A DNA stretch of 64,000 bases from Pseudoalteromonas sp. T1lg75 (GCF_002964705.1 NZ_PQCD01000049.1:124001-188000); one strand, 5' to 3'. Counted from the stretch's first letter, positions 30,518 to 39,904 are shown. Translations and numbers: made by a program. Notes: generated by a model from the sequence alone, not told the origin.

Positions 30518-30976
30518 ATGCTGCGTCAAGTGGGCATAATTCTAGGGTTGGTGATCGGCGCTGCAGGCTGTAGCTCGATGTATGATAAGCACGTTGAGTA
30601 CGCCATTGAACAACCGGATAGCTACCCTGTTTTAAAGGCGGTGGGGTATGCGCCCATAGCGCCGCAACCAGGCGAAACAGCCGAGCAAAAATCCCTGATG
30701 GCAATGAAGGCATCTAAGATAGAGGCCTATCGTGAACTGGCAGAGCAGGTATATGGTCAGCAACTCAGTGCCCATACCGAGCTGGCGCAAGCCGTTGCCA
30801 GTAACGATCAGCTAGAGGCCAAAGTGCAAGGGGTGATCCGTGGTGCCAAGGTAATGAGCAGCTATGTGGTTGGTGACAGTTATGCCACCGAGCTGGAGCT
30901 GGATATGAAGCGTGTTTACGATCTCTACATTAGCGAGACCAAGCCACGTAAGATAAAAAAAGTGAGCTATTACTGA
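30518..30976 (+). CDS. flgP: FlgP, flagellar outer-membrane lipoprotein
   Basis: 152 residues from the ATG at 30518 (ribosome site GGAGAG). Lipobox GAAGC (Cys18) follows a short hydrophobic signal. The LPP20-type domain follows, with VLKAVGYAPI, MKASKIEAYRELAEQVYGQ and the C-terminal KVMSSYVVGDSYATELELDM. FlgP is an outer-membrane protein of the basal disk/H ring in Vibrio and Campylobacter. Usually co-transcribed with flgO; here flgO lies apart and flgP has its own sigma-54 promoter. Confidence 0.92.
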   Translation: MLRQVGIILGLVIGAAGCSSMYDKHVEYAIEQPDSYPVLKAVGYAPIAPQPGETAEQKSLMAMKASKIEAYRELAEQVYGQQLSAHTELAQAVASNDQLEAKVQGVIRGAKVMSSYVVGDSYATELELDMKRVYDLYISETKPRKIKKVSYY

Positions 30977-31013
30977 GGCACTGACGAGCTTTTAGCAAGC
31001 CTTTAGCCAGCCG

Positions 31014-31439
31014 TTAGGCCTTTAGGTTACGCACCAGTTTATTGTCGCTGCGGTCAATGGCACCGTCGGCGGCATAGGTAATGGAGCTCGGCGCGCCGAT
31101 CAATATATCTTTTAGCTGTTTAACGCTCAGTTGTGCCTGGTGGGCGGCATGGGCATTGATCTGGTTTTGCTGTTGGCACTGGGCAAGTAATTCCCGGGCG
31201 CTGTCGATCAATTGCTGGTCTTGCTCATCGCGTTCGCTTTGGCGGGCCAGGAGTTGGGCAATATGTTGATCTTGTTTTTGAATCTGGGTTAGGGCCTGGG
31301 CCTTGGCCGGGGTAATGCTTTTTAACTCGGTGCCGCTGCGACCGGCAATGACGGTGAGCTCGTCATTGAGCAAAACCAACAGCTCATTGAGGCTGTTGTG
31401 CTGTTGTTTCAAAGCCAGGGTAAGTGCCGAATCAGCCAT
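31014..31439 (-). CDS. flgN: FlgN, FlgK/FlgL export chaperone
   Basis: 141 residues from the ATG at 31439 (MADSALTLALKQQ), overlapping the end of flgM by 8 bp. Predicted all-helical with long heptad-like segments (about 8-55 and 70-120), as in FlgN chaperones that escort hook-filament junction proteins FlgK and FlgL to the export gate. A longer open frame upstream lies inside flgM and is not used. Identification rests mainly on size, helical nature and the flgAMN order. Confidence 0.85.
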   Translation of the reverse strand: MADSALTLALKQQHNSLNELLVLLNDELTVIAGRSGTELKSITPAKAQALTQIQKQDQHIAQLLARQSERDEQDQQLIDSARELLAQCQQQNQINAHAAHQAQLSVKQLKDILIGAPSSITYAADGAIDRSDNKLVRNLKA

Positions 31440-31752
31440 ACACATCAAACTCGAATGCGGCGATATTTTTCGCCAGCTTTTCGCTGTCGATCTGGTATTT
31501 GCCGGCGGCAATGGCTTTTTTCAGTTCGGCCACTTTTTGTTCATCGAATCCCGAAGAACGTTCTGCCTTTTCTTGCAATGAGCGCATTTGTCGTGCCTGT
31601 GGAGTGAGACTCACAGAATCGCTCGCGGCTTTGACATCGGCCTTGGTGGCAGCGCCAGTGGCCTGAGATTGCGCCGATTTTTGCTGCTCGATTTTTTGTT
31701 GCGGGCTATTATACACCGCGCCTTGCTGGCTCTTATTTACTTGATTAACCAT
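31432..31752 (-). CDS. flgM: FlgM, anti-sigma-28 factor
   Basis: 106 residues: a low-complexity, Gln/Ala-rich, unstructured N-terminal half and a C-terminal region with VSLTPQARQMRSLQEKA and VAELKKAIAAGKYQIDSEKLAKNI, the sigma-28 (FliA)-binding helices. FlgM holds FliA inactive until exported through the finished hook. Preceded by a clear sigma-28 promoter (31789-31815), giving the usual autoregulatory loop; flgN is translationally coupled. Confidence 0.95.
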   Translation of the reverse strand: MVNQVNKSQQGAVYNSPQQKIEQQKSAQSQATGAATKADVKAASDSVSLTPQARQMRSLQEKAERSSGFDEQKVAELKKAIAAGKYQIDSEKLAKNIAAFEFDVYG

Positions 31753-31788
31753 GTCTTCGTACCTGAGCTAAACTGACCTTTGGATATT

Positions 31789-31815
31789 TTATCGGCCACT
31801 TACGCCATTACTTTA
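31789..31815 (-). promoter_or_regulatory. Sigma-28 (FliA) promoter for flgMN
   Basis: Minus strand TAAAGTAA (31815-31808), 11-base spacer, GCCGATAA (31796-31789), the latter a perfect -10. About 37 bp before the flgM ATG. Confidence 0.85.
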
Positions 31816-31824
31816 GCATATAAT

Positions 31825-32541
31825 TTAGATATTCACTGCAACGGTTTCAACCGCGGTAACCTGGGCACTGAGCAAGCGTCCCGATTTACGGTTACGAACT
31901 CGGATGTTCTCCCCCAAGCCTCCATCCTCTAGTGCCTCGCCCGAGGTTTTAATAGTTAAGCCATTGATTTTGGCAACAATAGTCACGCTATCACCCTTGC
32001 ATACCATGCACAACTGATTGAGGTTGATGGGCAGGCCTTGGCGTATCGTACGTTTGCTGCGACTGCCTATTACTAAATCCGGGGCTTCCACGTAACGGGC
32101 GCGGACAAAATGTTGTGGCCTTAACTCGGTGCTGACATCCGTAGCGGCAATAATCTGACCACGGGCAATATGGCTGTTGGCGACCACTATGGGTGAGAGC
32201 TTATCGATGCGCACATGCACGTATTGAGTCCACAGGGCCGGCTCTGGGCATTTGAGTTGCACCGTCACCTGGCGGTTAAAAGGGGGCTCGCTGGCGGTGG
32301 ACAGCTCCGGCTCTTGAGCGCAGTGGCGCGAACCGATGCGTGCATCCAGGTCGATGGCCTTTACCTGCAGCTCCTGCTGCGGTTTTATCTGGGCTAAGGC
32401 GATAATATGTTGCTCAGCCAAGGCTTGTAAGCGCTCGCGGCTGTAGTCCTTGTTTTGGTTTGCTTGCGCCTCGGAAAAAGGGCTTAGAAATAGAGCGTTC
32501 AGCAGCCAGAAGCCATGAATAAAGATTATTTTTTTGAACAT
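31825..32541 (-). CDS. flgA: FlgA, P-ring assembly chaperone
   Basis: 238 residues from the ATG at 32541. A signal peptide (about 1-26, cleavage near AQA) precedes an SAF domain with LSPIVVANSHIARGQII and the C-terminal VRNRKSGRLLSAQVTAVETVAV. FlgA assists FlgI assembly into the periplasmic P ring. Order flgA-flgM-flgN on the minus strand, divergent from cheV-cheR, is the standard Vibrio/Shewanella layout. Confidence 0.94.
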   Translation of the reverse strand: MFKKIIFIHGFWLLNALFLSPFSEAQANQNKDYSRERLQALAEQHIIALAQIKPQQELQVKAIDLDARIGSRHCAQEPELSTASEPPFNRQVTVQLKCPEPALWTQYVHVRIDKLSPIVVANSHIARGQIIAATDVSTELRPQHFVRARYVEAPDLVIGSRSKRTIRQGLPINLNQLCMVCKGDSVTIVAKINGLTIKTSGEALEDGGLGENIRVRNRKSGRLLSAQVTAVETVAVNI

Positions 32542-32643
32542 ACTGAGGGCCTTTCGACTATGCTTATTGCACAAAACAGGGTATAACTACGAGGCGTCAA
32601 ATAGCAGACGCGCAAACGTAATTATGCTGACTTGGTTAGCTCA

Positions 32644-32661
32644 AAGCAAAAAGCGTTCCTA
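32644..32661 (-). promoter_or_regulatory. Possible sigma-54 promoter for flgA
   Basis: Minus strand AGGAACGCTTTTTGCTTT: GG (32659-32658), N10, GC (32647-32646). The -12 half is good, the -24 half is one base off at the first position. About 93 bp before the flgA start. Confidence 0.45.
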
Positions 32662-32716
32662 TCTGGCGCATACTGGCGCAAATCTGTAGTTTTAAGTCAA
32701 TGCTAGGAGGGCCCCG

Positions 32717-33649
32717 ATGGCTGGCATTTTAGATTCTGTCAATCAACGCACCCAGCTGGTGGGTCAAAATCGCCTTGAACTCTTGCTGTTTAAACTTAAG
32801 GGGCGTCAGCGCTTTGGCATCAATGTGTTTAAGGTGCGCGAAGTTTTGCAGTGTCCCGCGCTCACCAAAATGCCCAAGAGTAATCCCTATATTCGCGGCG
32901 TTGCTCATATTCGCGGGCAAACTATTTCCGTTATAGACCTGTCGATGGCCGTGGGCGGCCCAGCGATCACCGATACTCAGGATTGTTTTGTCATTATCGC
33001 CGAGTACAACCGCTCGGTGCAGGGCTTTTTGGTCGGTGGCGTCGAGCGCATCGTCAACATGAATTGGGAAAACATCATGCCGCCCCCCTCGGGAGCTGGT
33101 CGCTATTCCTATTTGACCGCCGTCACCGAGATAGACAAGGAACTCGTTGAGATCCTCGATGTGGAGAAGATCCTTGCCGAGATAAGTCCGGTTAATACCG
33201 AAGTCAGCCAGGGCATTGCCGACGACGGCGAAATGCAGCGGGATATTGGCGAGCGCATCGTCTTTATCGCCGACGACTCGGCGGTGGCACGTAATCAGGT
33301 AACAAGGGCACTGGAGCCGCTTGGGGTGCAAACCGAGCTGGCCAAAAATGGCAAAGAAGCGCTGATGCGTCTTAAGGAAATTGCCGAGCTTGATTGCCAA
33401 AAGACCATTACCGAACGGGTGGCACTGTTGATCTCCGATGTGGAAATGCCGGAGATGGACGGCTATACCTTAACCGCCGAGGTGAAAGCGGACCCCAAAC
33501 TAGCGCCCATGCATGTGATCTTGCATACCTCCTTAAGTGGGGTGTTCAACCGCGCCATGATTGAGAAGGTCGGCGCCGATGACTTTATCGCTAAATTTAA
33601 TCCGGACGAGTTAGCGAGTGCGGTAAAAAAATGGGTGCACAACGACTAA
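32717..33649 (+). CDS. cheV: CheV, CheW-receiver chemotaxis coupling protein
   Basis: 310 residues: a CheW-like domain (about 18-165) and a response-regulator domain (about 180-305) with acidic pair ADD (185-187), phospho-Asp D241 in LISDVEMPEMDG and K in the FIAKF region. CheV links receptors to CheA and is tuned by phosphorylation. Strong ribosome site GGAGGG. Followed 35 bp later by cheR and divergent from flgA. Confidence 0.96.
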   Translation: MAGILDSVNQRTQLVGQNRLELLLFKLKGRQRFGINVFKVREVLQCPALTKMPKSNPYIRGVAHIRGQTISVIDLSMAVGGPAITDTQDCFVIIAEYNRSVQGFLVGGVERIVNMNWENIMPPPSGAGRYSYLTAVTEIDKELVEILDVEKILAEISPVNTEVSQGIADDGEMQRDIGERIVFIADDSAVARNQVTRALEPLGVQTELAKNGKEALMRLKEIAELDCQKTITERVALLISDVEMPEMDGYTLTAEVKADPKLAPMHVILHTSLSGVFNRAMIEKVGADDFIAKFNPDELASAVKKWVHND

Positions 33650-33684
33650 GGTCCGTGTTGCCCATCCTGGTTAATCACCACTAA

Positions 33685-34539
33685 GTGAGTCATAGATTGG
33701 AAAATAAGCACTTACAGCTTAACGAATATAATCAGTTTCGTGCCTTTTTAGAGCAGCAATGCGGCATAGTGCTCGGCGACAGCAAACAGTATCTGGTTAA
33801 AAGCCGATTGGCTCCCTTGATGGCACGCTTTGGTGTCGATACCCTGTCGCAGCTGGTGCACAAAACCTTGAGTCCCCATGAGCGGCAACTTCGTGCCGCC
33901 GTGGTGGATGCCATGACCACCAACGAAACCTTGTGGTTTCGCGATCAATATCCGTTCGAATTACTGAAGAACCGGCTGTTACCCGAGTTTAAAGGCCTGG
34001 CGCGACCATTAAAGATCTGGTCGGCGGCCAGCTCTTCCGGCCAGGAACCTTACTCCATCGCCATGACCTTGGCCGAATATCAGCAAAGCCGCCCCGGTGC
34101 GCTGAATCCCAATGTGCAAATCGTCGGCACCGATATTTCCAACAGCATGCTGGAGATGTGTAAAAAGGGTGAGTATGACGCCCTGGCTTTAGCCCGAGGC
34201 CTTAGCGCCGAGCGTCGTCGTAAGTTCTTTATCGATGGCGATAACGGCATGGCCCGGGTCAACGACCATATCAAGCGCATGGTCAGCTTTCGCCATCTTA
34301 ATCTGCTCGACTCCTATGCCTTACTGGGCAAGTTCGACATTATCTTTTGCCGCAATGTGCTGATTTACTTCGCCCCCGAAGTGAAGGCCAAAATTATTGC
34401 CCAGTTTGCCCAGGCCCTGAACCCCGGCGGCTACCTTCTGCTCGGCGCCAGCGAGTCCATGACTGGGCTCAGTAACGATTTCACTATGCTGCGTTGCAAT
34501 CCCGGTATCATCTACCAAAAAACACATAAAAACATATAG
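33685..34539 (+). CDS. cheR: CheR, chemotaxis protein methyltransferase
   Basis: 284 residues with N-terminal helical domain (about 10-80) and SAM-dependent methyltransferase domain carrying WSAASSSGQEPYSIAM, GTDIS and FDIIFCRNVLIYF. It methylates glutamates of chemoreceptors. The start is uncertain: a GTG at 33685 and a TTG at 33697 are both possible and neither has a good ribosome site. It ends 62 bp before flgB. Confidence 0.95.
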   Translation: MSHRLENKHLQLNEYNQFRAFLEQQCGIVLGDSKQYLVKSRLAPLMARFGVDTLSQLVHKTLSPHERQLRAAVVDAMTTNETLWFRDQYPFELLKNRLLPEFKGLARPLKIWSAASSSGQEPYSIAMTLAEYQQSRPGALNPNVQIVGTDISNSMLEMCKKGEYDALALARGLSAERRRKFFIDGDNGMARVNDHIKRMVSFRHLNLLDSYALLGKFDIIFCRNVLIYFAPEVKAKIIAQFAQALNPGGYLLLGASESMTGLSNDFTMLRCNPGIIYQKTHKNI

Positions 34540-34548
34540 TTAAAATCT

Positions 34549-34566
34549 ATGGTATAAGAATTGCTG
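34549..34566 (+). promoter_or_regulatory. Sigma-54 promoter for flgBCDE
   Basis: TATGGTATAAGAATTGCTG region: GG (34551-34552), N10, GC (34563-34564). About 37 bp before the flgB ATG. Confidence 0.75.
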
Positions 34567-34600
34567 TAGCCCTTTCCACAGTCAAAAATTTGGAGAGGCT

Positions 34601-35011
34601 ATGGCTATTAGCTTTGATAAAGCGTTTGGGGTTCATCCCCAGGCGATGCTTATACGTTCGCAACGCGCCGAGCTCCTGGCGTCGAATATTGCCAATGCAG
34701 ATACCCCGGGATACAAGGCCAAAGACATCGATTTTGCCACCGCCCTAAAAGCGGCAAAAAGTGGGCAGCTAAGCGGCAATCGACTCACCACCACGCACCC
34801 GGATCACCTGCATGCAGGCACGCAAATGAACGCTGGGTTTGCTAAATTTCGCGTTCCAAATCAAACAGATACAGGTGATGGTAACTCTGTTGATGTACAG
34901 GTGGAACGGAACTTGTATACACAGAATGCCATAGAGTATCAGGCCAGCCTAAGTTTTATGACCGGCAAGATTTTAGGTCTTAAGAAAGCGCTAGGCGGTC
35001 AAGGAGCATAA
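34601..35011 (+). CDS. flgB: FlgB, proximal rod protein
   Basis: 136 residues. The flagellar rod/hook signature is present near the N-terminus (RAELLASNIANADTPGYKAKDID), and the conserved C-terminal helix ends NAIEYQASLSFMTGKILGLKKAL. FlgB sits at the base of the rod. Ribosome site GGAGAGG. First gene of flgBCDE; flgC starts 2 bp after it. Confidence 0.97.
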   Translation: MAISFDKAFGVHPQAMLIRSQRAELLASNIANADTPGYKAKDIDFATALKAAKSGQLSGNRLTTTHPDHLHAGTQMNAGFAKFRVPNQTDTGDGNSVDVQVERNLYTQNAIEYQASLSFMTGKILGLKKALGGQGA

Positions 35012-35013
35012 CC

Positions 35014-35436
35014 ATGAGTTTATTTAATGTTTTTGATGTTGCCGGCTCGGCGATGAGTGCACAGAATGTGCGTCTCAACACCACCGCCAGTAACCTTGCA
35101 AATGCCAACTCGGTGAGCTCCTCTGTGGAACAAACCTACCGTGCTCGCCAGCCCGTGTTTGCTGCCCAATTGCAGCAAGCCCTGGGTAAAGAGCATGGTG
35201 AGTCTGTAGGCGTGAAGGTATTGGGTGTGGTGCAAAGCGATAAGCCATTGCAGGTCGAGTACAACCCCAATCACCCCATGGCGGATGCCAAAGGCTATAT
35301 CTACAAACCCAATGTTAATGTGGTGGAAGAGATGGCCAATATGATTTCTGCCTCGCGCTCCTATCAGACCAATGTGCAAATCGCCGATTCAGCCAAGCAA
35401 ATGCTCACCAAAACATTGCAGCTTGGTCGCGGGTAA
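35014..35436 (+). CDS. flgC: FlgC, proximal rod protein
   Basis: 140 residues with the N-terminal rod signature (SAQNVRLNTTASNLANANSV) and C-terminal VVEEMANMISASRSYQTNVQIADSAKQML. A proximal rod component exported by the type III apparatus. Ribosome site AAGGAG upstream. Between flgB and flgD in the usual order. Confidence 0.97.
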   Translation: MSLFNVFDVAGSAMSAQNVRLNTTASNLANANSVSSSVEQTYRARQPVFAAQLQQALGKEHGESVGVKVLGVVQSDKPLQVEYNPNHPMADAKGYIYKPNVNVVEEMANMISASRSYQTNVQIADSAKQMLTKTLQLGRG

Positions 35437-35450
35437 AGTGAGGATAGAGC

Positions 35451-36128
35451 ATGAGCAATAATGTGCAATCAACCTCGGGATTAGGGTCGTTATATTGGAA
35501 CGATAACCAGCCCAAGACAGAGGAAAAAAATGATGAGTTAACGCAAGAAGATTTTTTCAGCTTGCTGACTCAGCAATTGTCTTATCAGGACCCGAGTAAA
35601 CCGGCGGATAACGACCAGATGATTGCACAGATGACCAACTTCACCATGGCCGAGGGGATCTCCAAGCTTAACGAGAACTTTGCTTCCTTGGCGGCCTCCA
35701 TGACTTCTAACTCCGCCTTACAGGCTTCAACTCTGGTTGGCAAGAAGGCGCTGTTGGAGTCGGACACCATAGAGCTTAACAGCGGTGAAGTAAGTAAGGG
35801 TACGGTATTGGCACCGGATACGGTGGATAACCTGACCCTGACCATAAAAGATAGCAGCGGACAAATTATCGATACCGTGGATTTAGGTGCGCAAAGTGCC
35901 GGTGCTATTCGTTTTGAGTGGGACGGCCTGGACGCAGATGGTCAGCCATTCCCGCCGGGCGAGTATCAAATTGTCGCCGAGGGCAGCATCAATGGCGAAT
36001 TTAACGCCTTGCCCCTGGCAACCTTTAAGAATATTGAGAGCGTCAATATTAATGGCGCAAATGGAATTATCGTCAATACCAAAGAGGGCGCGGTGCGACT
36101 ATCTGAGGTAGCGGAAATTTCTGTGTAA
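35451..36128 (+). CDS. flgD: FlgD, hook cap / assembly protein
   Basis: 225 residues. N-terminal FlgD domain with LTQEDFFSLLTQQLSYQDPSKPADNDQMIAQM, then a FlgD Ig-like/Tudor region (about 85-220; FEWDGLDADGQPFPPGEY). It caps the growing hook and is required for FlgE polymerisation. Precedes flgE by 37 bp. Confidence 0.97.
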   Translation: MSNNVQSTSGLGSLYWNDNQPKTEEKNDELTQEDFFSLLTQQLSYQDPSKPADNDQMIAQMTNFTMAEGISKLNENFASLAASMTSNSALQASTLVGKKALLESDTIELNSGEVSKGTVLAPDTVDNLTLTIKDSSGQIIDTVDLGAQSAGAIRFEWDGLDADGQPFPPGEYQIVAEGSINGEFNALPLATFKNIESVNINGANGIIVNTKEGAVRLSEVAEISV

Positions 36129-36165
36129 CAGCTGCGCCGTTAGGCACTAATCGAAGAGGTGAAAC

Positions 36166-37527
36166 ATGAGTTTCAATATCGCATTAACCGGGCTTGCTGC
36201 AGCCCAGAAAGACTTGGACGTTACCGCGAACAACATTGCCAACGTCAATACCACGGGCTTTAAAGAGTCACGTGCCGAATTTGCCGATGTGTATGCGGCT
36301 TCGGTATTCAGTGCCGGCAAAACCAAAAGCGGCGACGGTGTGCAAACCACCATGGTGGCGCAGCAGTTCCACCAGGGCTCACTTAAATTTACCAACAATG
36401 CCCTGGATTTGGCGATCACCGGCGACGGCTACTTTGCCATGACCGACAGCCTGGCGTCGCAAGACATGACCTACACCCGTGCCGGTGCCTTTAAGCTTAA
36501 CGACGATAACTTTATGGTCGATGCCAAGGGTAACTTCTTGCAAAGCTTCCCGGTCGACCCCAGCTCAGGTGATACCTCATCGGTGAGCCTAAGCACCGCT
36601 AACCCGATCCAGATCCCCGATGCATCCGGTTCGCCGCGCGCCACACAAAACGTGTATTCATCCTTTAACCTGGATGCCACCGCCGATGCCCCGGGCCTAG
36701 TATTTGAGCCGACCGACCGTGCCACCTATAACTCGTCGACCTCGACCACTGTGTATGACTCGCTGGGTGAGCCGCATATTCTGCAGTATTTCTTCGTTAA
36801 AAAAGACCCGGCCACGGCGCCTAACGAGTGGGAAGTGTATGCGACTATGGATGGCAAGGTCATCGATCCGGGCACGGGCGCCGAGCAACCAGCTTCGCCG
36901 TTCACGCCTTTGGTTGAGTTTGGCTTTGATTCCAGTGGCTTACCGGCGACCACCAATGGCAACCCGAATGTGACCCCGAGCACCTTCGATGAGGTTACGC
37001 TGCCGGCAGGACCGGGCACCGGCTTGTCGACTCTGTTAGACAATGGCGCCACCTTCCCGGACTCGGGTGTGGAGCTGAACTGGCGCGATGAGGGTAATAC
37101 AGCCAACAAGGTACCGACTCAGTATGCCAGCCGCTTTGAAGTGAAAGCCCTGGAGCAAGACGGCTCGACCGTAGGTCGTCTTGCGGGCATCGATATTGGC
37201 ACCGACGGTAAGGTTGTGGCGTCGTACAGTAATGGCGATTCCACCTTCCTGGGCCAGGTCGCCATGGTGCGCTTCCCGAACTCACAAGGTTTGCAGCAAG
37301 TGGGTAATACCGGCTGGAAAGAAAGTATTGAATCCGGTGAGCCGATCGCCGGTGAGCCGGGTACGGGTACCCTGGGCACCATTAACTCTTCGGCGCTGGA
37401 GCAGTCAAACACCAACCTGACCAACGAGCTGGTGGACCTGATCACCGCACAGCGTAACTTCCAGGCCAACTCGCGGGCGCTGGAAGTGAACTCAACATTG
37501 CAGCAGAATATCCTGCAGATCCGCTAA
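36166..37527 (+). CDS. flgE: FlgE, hook protein
   Basis: 453 residues. N-terminal rod/hook motif NNIANVNTTGFKESRAEFADVY, central variable D1/D2 domains, and C-terminal helix SNTNLTNELVDLITAQRNFQANSRALEVNSTLQQNILQIR. It forms the universal-joint hook. A terminator lies just after it, before flgF. Confidence 0.97.
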   Translation: MSFNIALTGLAAAQKDLDVTANNIANVNTTGFKESRAEFADVYAASVFSAGKTKSGDGVQTTMVAQQFHQGSLKFTNNALDLAITGDGYFAMTDSLASQDMTYTRAGAFKLNDDNFMVDAKGNFLQSFPVDPSSGDTSSVSLSTANPIQIPDASGSPRATQNVYSSFNLDATADAPGLVFEPTDRATYNSSTSTTVYDSLGEPHILQYFFVKKDPATAPNEWEVYATMDGKVIDPGTGAEQPASPFTPLVEFGFDSSGLPATTNGNPNVTPSTFDEVTLPAGPGTGLSTLLDNGATFPDSGVELNWRDEGNTANKVPTQYASRFEVKALEQDGSTVGRLAGIDIGTDGKVVASYSNGDSTFLGQVAMVRFPNSQGLQQVGNTGWKESIESGEPIAGEPGTGTLGTINSSALEQSNTNLTNELVDLITAQRNFQANSRALEVNSTLQQNILQIR

Positions 37528-37546
37528 GGGTAGTTGAGATTATTAA

Positions 37547-37570
37547 GGCCACGTTTACGTGGTCTTTTTT
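37547..37570 (+). terminator. Terminator between flgE and flgF
   Basis: GGCCACG-TTTA-CGTGGTC followed by TTTTTT. Inside the flg cluster; a sigma-54 promoter follows 24 bp later. Confidence 0.75.
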
Positions 37571-37593
37571 GTGTCCTTATTTTGTCGTCATTG

Positions 37594-37611
37594 TTGGTAT
37601 TAATCTTGCTT
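37594..37611 (+). promoter_or_regulatory. Sigma-54 promoter for flgFGHI
   Basis: TTGGTATTAATCTTGCTTT: GG (37596-37597), N10, GC (37608-37609). About 38 bp before the flgF ATG. Confidence 0.75.
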
Positions 37612-37646
37612 TTCCTACCCTAGTTAAGAATTGTGGGAGCAAGCCA

Positions 37647-38390
37647 ATGGATAAAATGCTGTATATAGCAACTTCCGGCGCCAAACAAAGCCTGTTGGGG
37701 ATGGCGGTTAAGAGTAATAACCTGGCCAATGCCAATACCACGGGGTTTAAAGCCGATATTGCTCAGGCGCGGTCGATGCAGGCCTTTGGTGAAGGGTTGC
37801 CGACCCGGGTCTTCGCCTTGCAGGAGCGTGCCGGAACCAACACCAGTGCCGGCGGTATTTCCGCTACCGGACGCGATCTCGATATCGCCATGAGCGAGCA
37901 GGGCTGGTTGACTGTGCTCGATGATGCCGGTAGCGAGGCCTACACCAAGGCCGGCTCGCTGAGTGTCACCCAAGAAGGCCTGCTGGTGGATCGTGAAGGT
38001 CGCCAGGTGGTGGGCGAGGGCGGCCCAATTATTCTGCCCCTGCCCATAGAAAAAGTCAGCTTTAGTAAGGATGGCACCATACAGGTTCGCCCCCAGGGCG
38101 CGCCGGCCAACTTTCTAGAGGAAGTGGACAGGCTGAAAATAGTGCAGGCCAGCGGTCGCCAGGTCGAAAAAGGCAATGATGGCCTGTTTCGTGGCCGCGA
38201 AGGTCAAAACATTGACGTTTCCGCCGAGGTTTCCATTATCCCCGGAGCGTTGGAAACATCCAACGTCAATCCGGTCCATGAAATGGTGGACATGATCAGC
38301 CATCAACGCCAATTCGAATTACAAGTCAAGCTAATGAAAACCGCCGAAGAAAATGATCAGCGCGCCGAATCATTGCTGCGCATCGTTTAG
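37647..38390 (+). CDS. flgF: FlgF, proximal rod protein
   Basis: 247 residues from the ATG at 37647 (MDKMLYIATSGAKQSL); the frame is open upstream through the promoter but those codons are not used. Contains NNLANANTTGFKADIAQARSM and C-terminal ALETSNVNPVHEMVDMISHQRQFE. A rod component. Followed 21 bp later by flgG. Confidence 0.97.
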   Translation: MDKMLYIATSGAKQSLLGMAVKSNNLANANTTGFKADIAQARSMQAFGEGLPTRVFALQERAGTNTSAGGISATGRDLDIAMSEQGWLTVLDDAGSEAYTKAGSLSVTQEGLLVDREGRQVVGEGGPIILPLPIEKVSFSKDGTIQVRPQGAPANFLEEVDRLKIVQASGRQVEKGNDGLFRGREGQNIDVSAEVSIIPGALETSNVNPVHEMVDMISHQRQFELQVKLMKTAEENDQRAESLLRIV

Positions 38391-38411
38391 CCTTAGCGAG
38401 GAGTTAATAAT

Positions 38412-39200
38412 ATGAACCCAGCATTGTGGATCAGTAAAACCGGGCTTGATGCCCAACAAACCGATATTTCGGTGATTTCCAACAACCTCGCCAACGCGAG
38501 TACGGTGGGCTACAAAAAGAGCCGCGCCATTTTTGAAGACCTGCTCTATCAAAATATTAATCAACCGGGCGGGCGTTCGTCCCAGGACACGGAAATGCCT
38601 TCGGGCCTGATGCTTGGCGCTGGTGCCAAGGTGGTAGCAAACCAAAAGAACTTTTCTCAGGGTAATATGCTGAGTACCGAAAACTCCATGGACTGGATGA
38701 TCCAGGGCCAGGGTTTTTTCGAGGTATTACTGCCCGATGGCAATATTGCCTACAGCCGTAACGGCCAATTCACCACGGATGAAGACGGCCGTATCGTCAC
38801 CAGTGGTGCCGGCTTCCCGGTGCAACCGGAAATGAACGTACCCGACGATGCCCAGTCACTGACCATCTCGCAAGACGGGGAGGTCTCGGTGCGCATCGCC
38901 GGTCAGGCGGATAACGTAGTGATCGGCCAGCTGGTGATCAGCGACTTTATCAACCCATCCGGTTTGGAACCCATGGGTCAAAACCTCTATACCGAAACCG
39001 CCGTCAGTGGTGCGCCGGTACAGGGTAACCCGGGTGTTGATGGCCTTGGCATCATAGTTCAAGGGGCACTGGAAACCTCCAACGTGAATGTCACCGAGGA
39101 GTTGGTGAACCTGATTGAAACCCAGCGCGTGTATGAGATGAACTCCAAGGTGATTTCATCCGTGGACCAGATGTTGAGCTACATTAACCAGCAACTCTAA
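38412..39200 (+). CDS. flgG: FlgG, distal rod protein
   Basis: 262 residues, the usual length. MNPALWISKTGLDAQQ start, NNLANASTVGYKKSRAIFEDLLYQ signature and C-terminal ALETSNVNVTEELVNLIETQRVYEMNSKVIS. Forms the distal rod. Ribosome site GAGGAG; flgH follows 9 bp later. Confidence 0.98.
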   Translation: MNPALWISKTGLDAQQTDISVISNNLANASTVGYKKSRAIFEDLLYQNINQPGGRSSQDTEMPSGLMLGAGAKVVANQKNFSQGNMLSTENSMDWMIQGQGFFEVLLPDGNIAYSRNGQFTTDEDGRIVTSGAGFPVQPEMNVPDDAQSLTISQDGEVSVRIAGQADNVVIGQLVISDFINPSGLEPMGQNLYTETAVSGAPVQGNPGVDGLGIIVQGALETSNVNVTEELVNLIETQRVYEMNSKVISSVDQMLSYINQQL

Positions 39201-39209
39201 GGCAGCATT

Positions 39210-39904
39210 ATGATGACTAGGTCTTTATGGTTGGCGGCCGGTGTGTCGGCTACCCTGGCATTAAGCGGTTGCGAAACGACACAAAATGCCACAGTGGTAG
39301 CGGATGATCCCTATTATGCCCCCATGTATCCGCAGCAGGCGCCGCAAAACATCAACAATAACGGGGGCTTGTTTAACCCCGTGTTGGCCAATGATCTGTA
39401 TGCGGATCAAAAGGCGTTGCGTACCGGTGACATCATTACCGTGGTGCTGCGCGAGTCGACCCAGGCGTCAAAAACGGCAAAAACCGAAACCGATAAGGAA
39501 ACCGAAGTGGGTCTGGACCCGGTTATTGGTCTTGGTGGCAACCCGGTGAATATCGGCGGCGACAGCATAGAGCTGGGAGTAAAATCCAACGCAGCCTTTA
39601 CCGGCGATGCCAAGTCGAATCAATCGAACAGCTTAGCCGGCAATATCTCGGTTAACGTGATGCGGGTGTTGCCTAACGGTAATCTGGTGATCCGCGGTGA
39701 AAAATGGCTCACCTTAAACACCGGTCAGGAGTTTATTCGCCTAGAGGGCATAGTGCGCCCGACCGATGTCAGCGCCCAAAATACGGTGGAAAGCACCGCA
39801 TTGCCAATGCCCGCATTCAGTATTCGGGTAAGGGCGACATGCAGGAAGCGCAAAGTGCCGGTTGGCTATCGCGCTTCTTTATGGGCTCGTTGTTTCCGTT
39901 TTAA
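39210..39904 (+). CDS. flgH: FlgH, L-ring lipoprotein, frameshifted near 3' end as given
   Basis: Lipoprotein signal with lipobox LSGC (Cys21) and the FlgH body ([49 protein letters not shown]). After NTVEST the frame leaves the family sequence. From CGC at 39797 the neighbouring frame gives the expected ending [15 protein letters not shown]...[11 protein letters not shown] with stop at 39902-39904. One base is missing around 39796-39798 (CACCGC where CACCCGC is expected). Read without correction, the ORF ends at 39929 and overlaps flgI with a foreign tail. Either a sequencing error or a real lesion; restored length would be 231 residues. Confidence 0.88.

Noticed and set aside
39790..39800. 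Programmed -1 ribosomal frameshift in flgH
   Set aside because: The junction AGC ACC GCA has no slippery heptamer and no obvious downstream pseudoknot, and FlgH is not known to use recoding.
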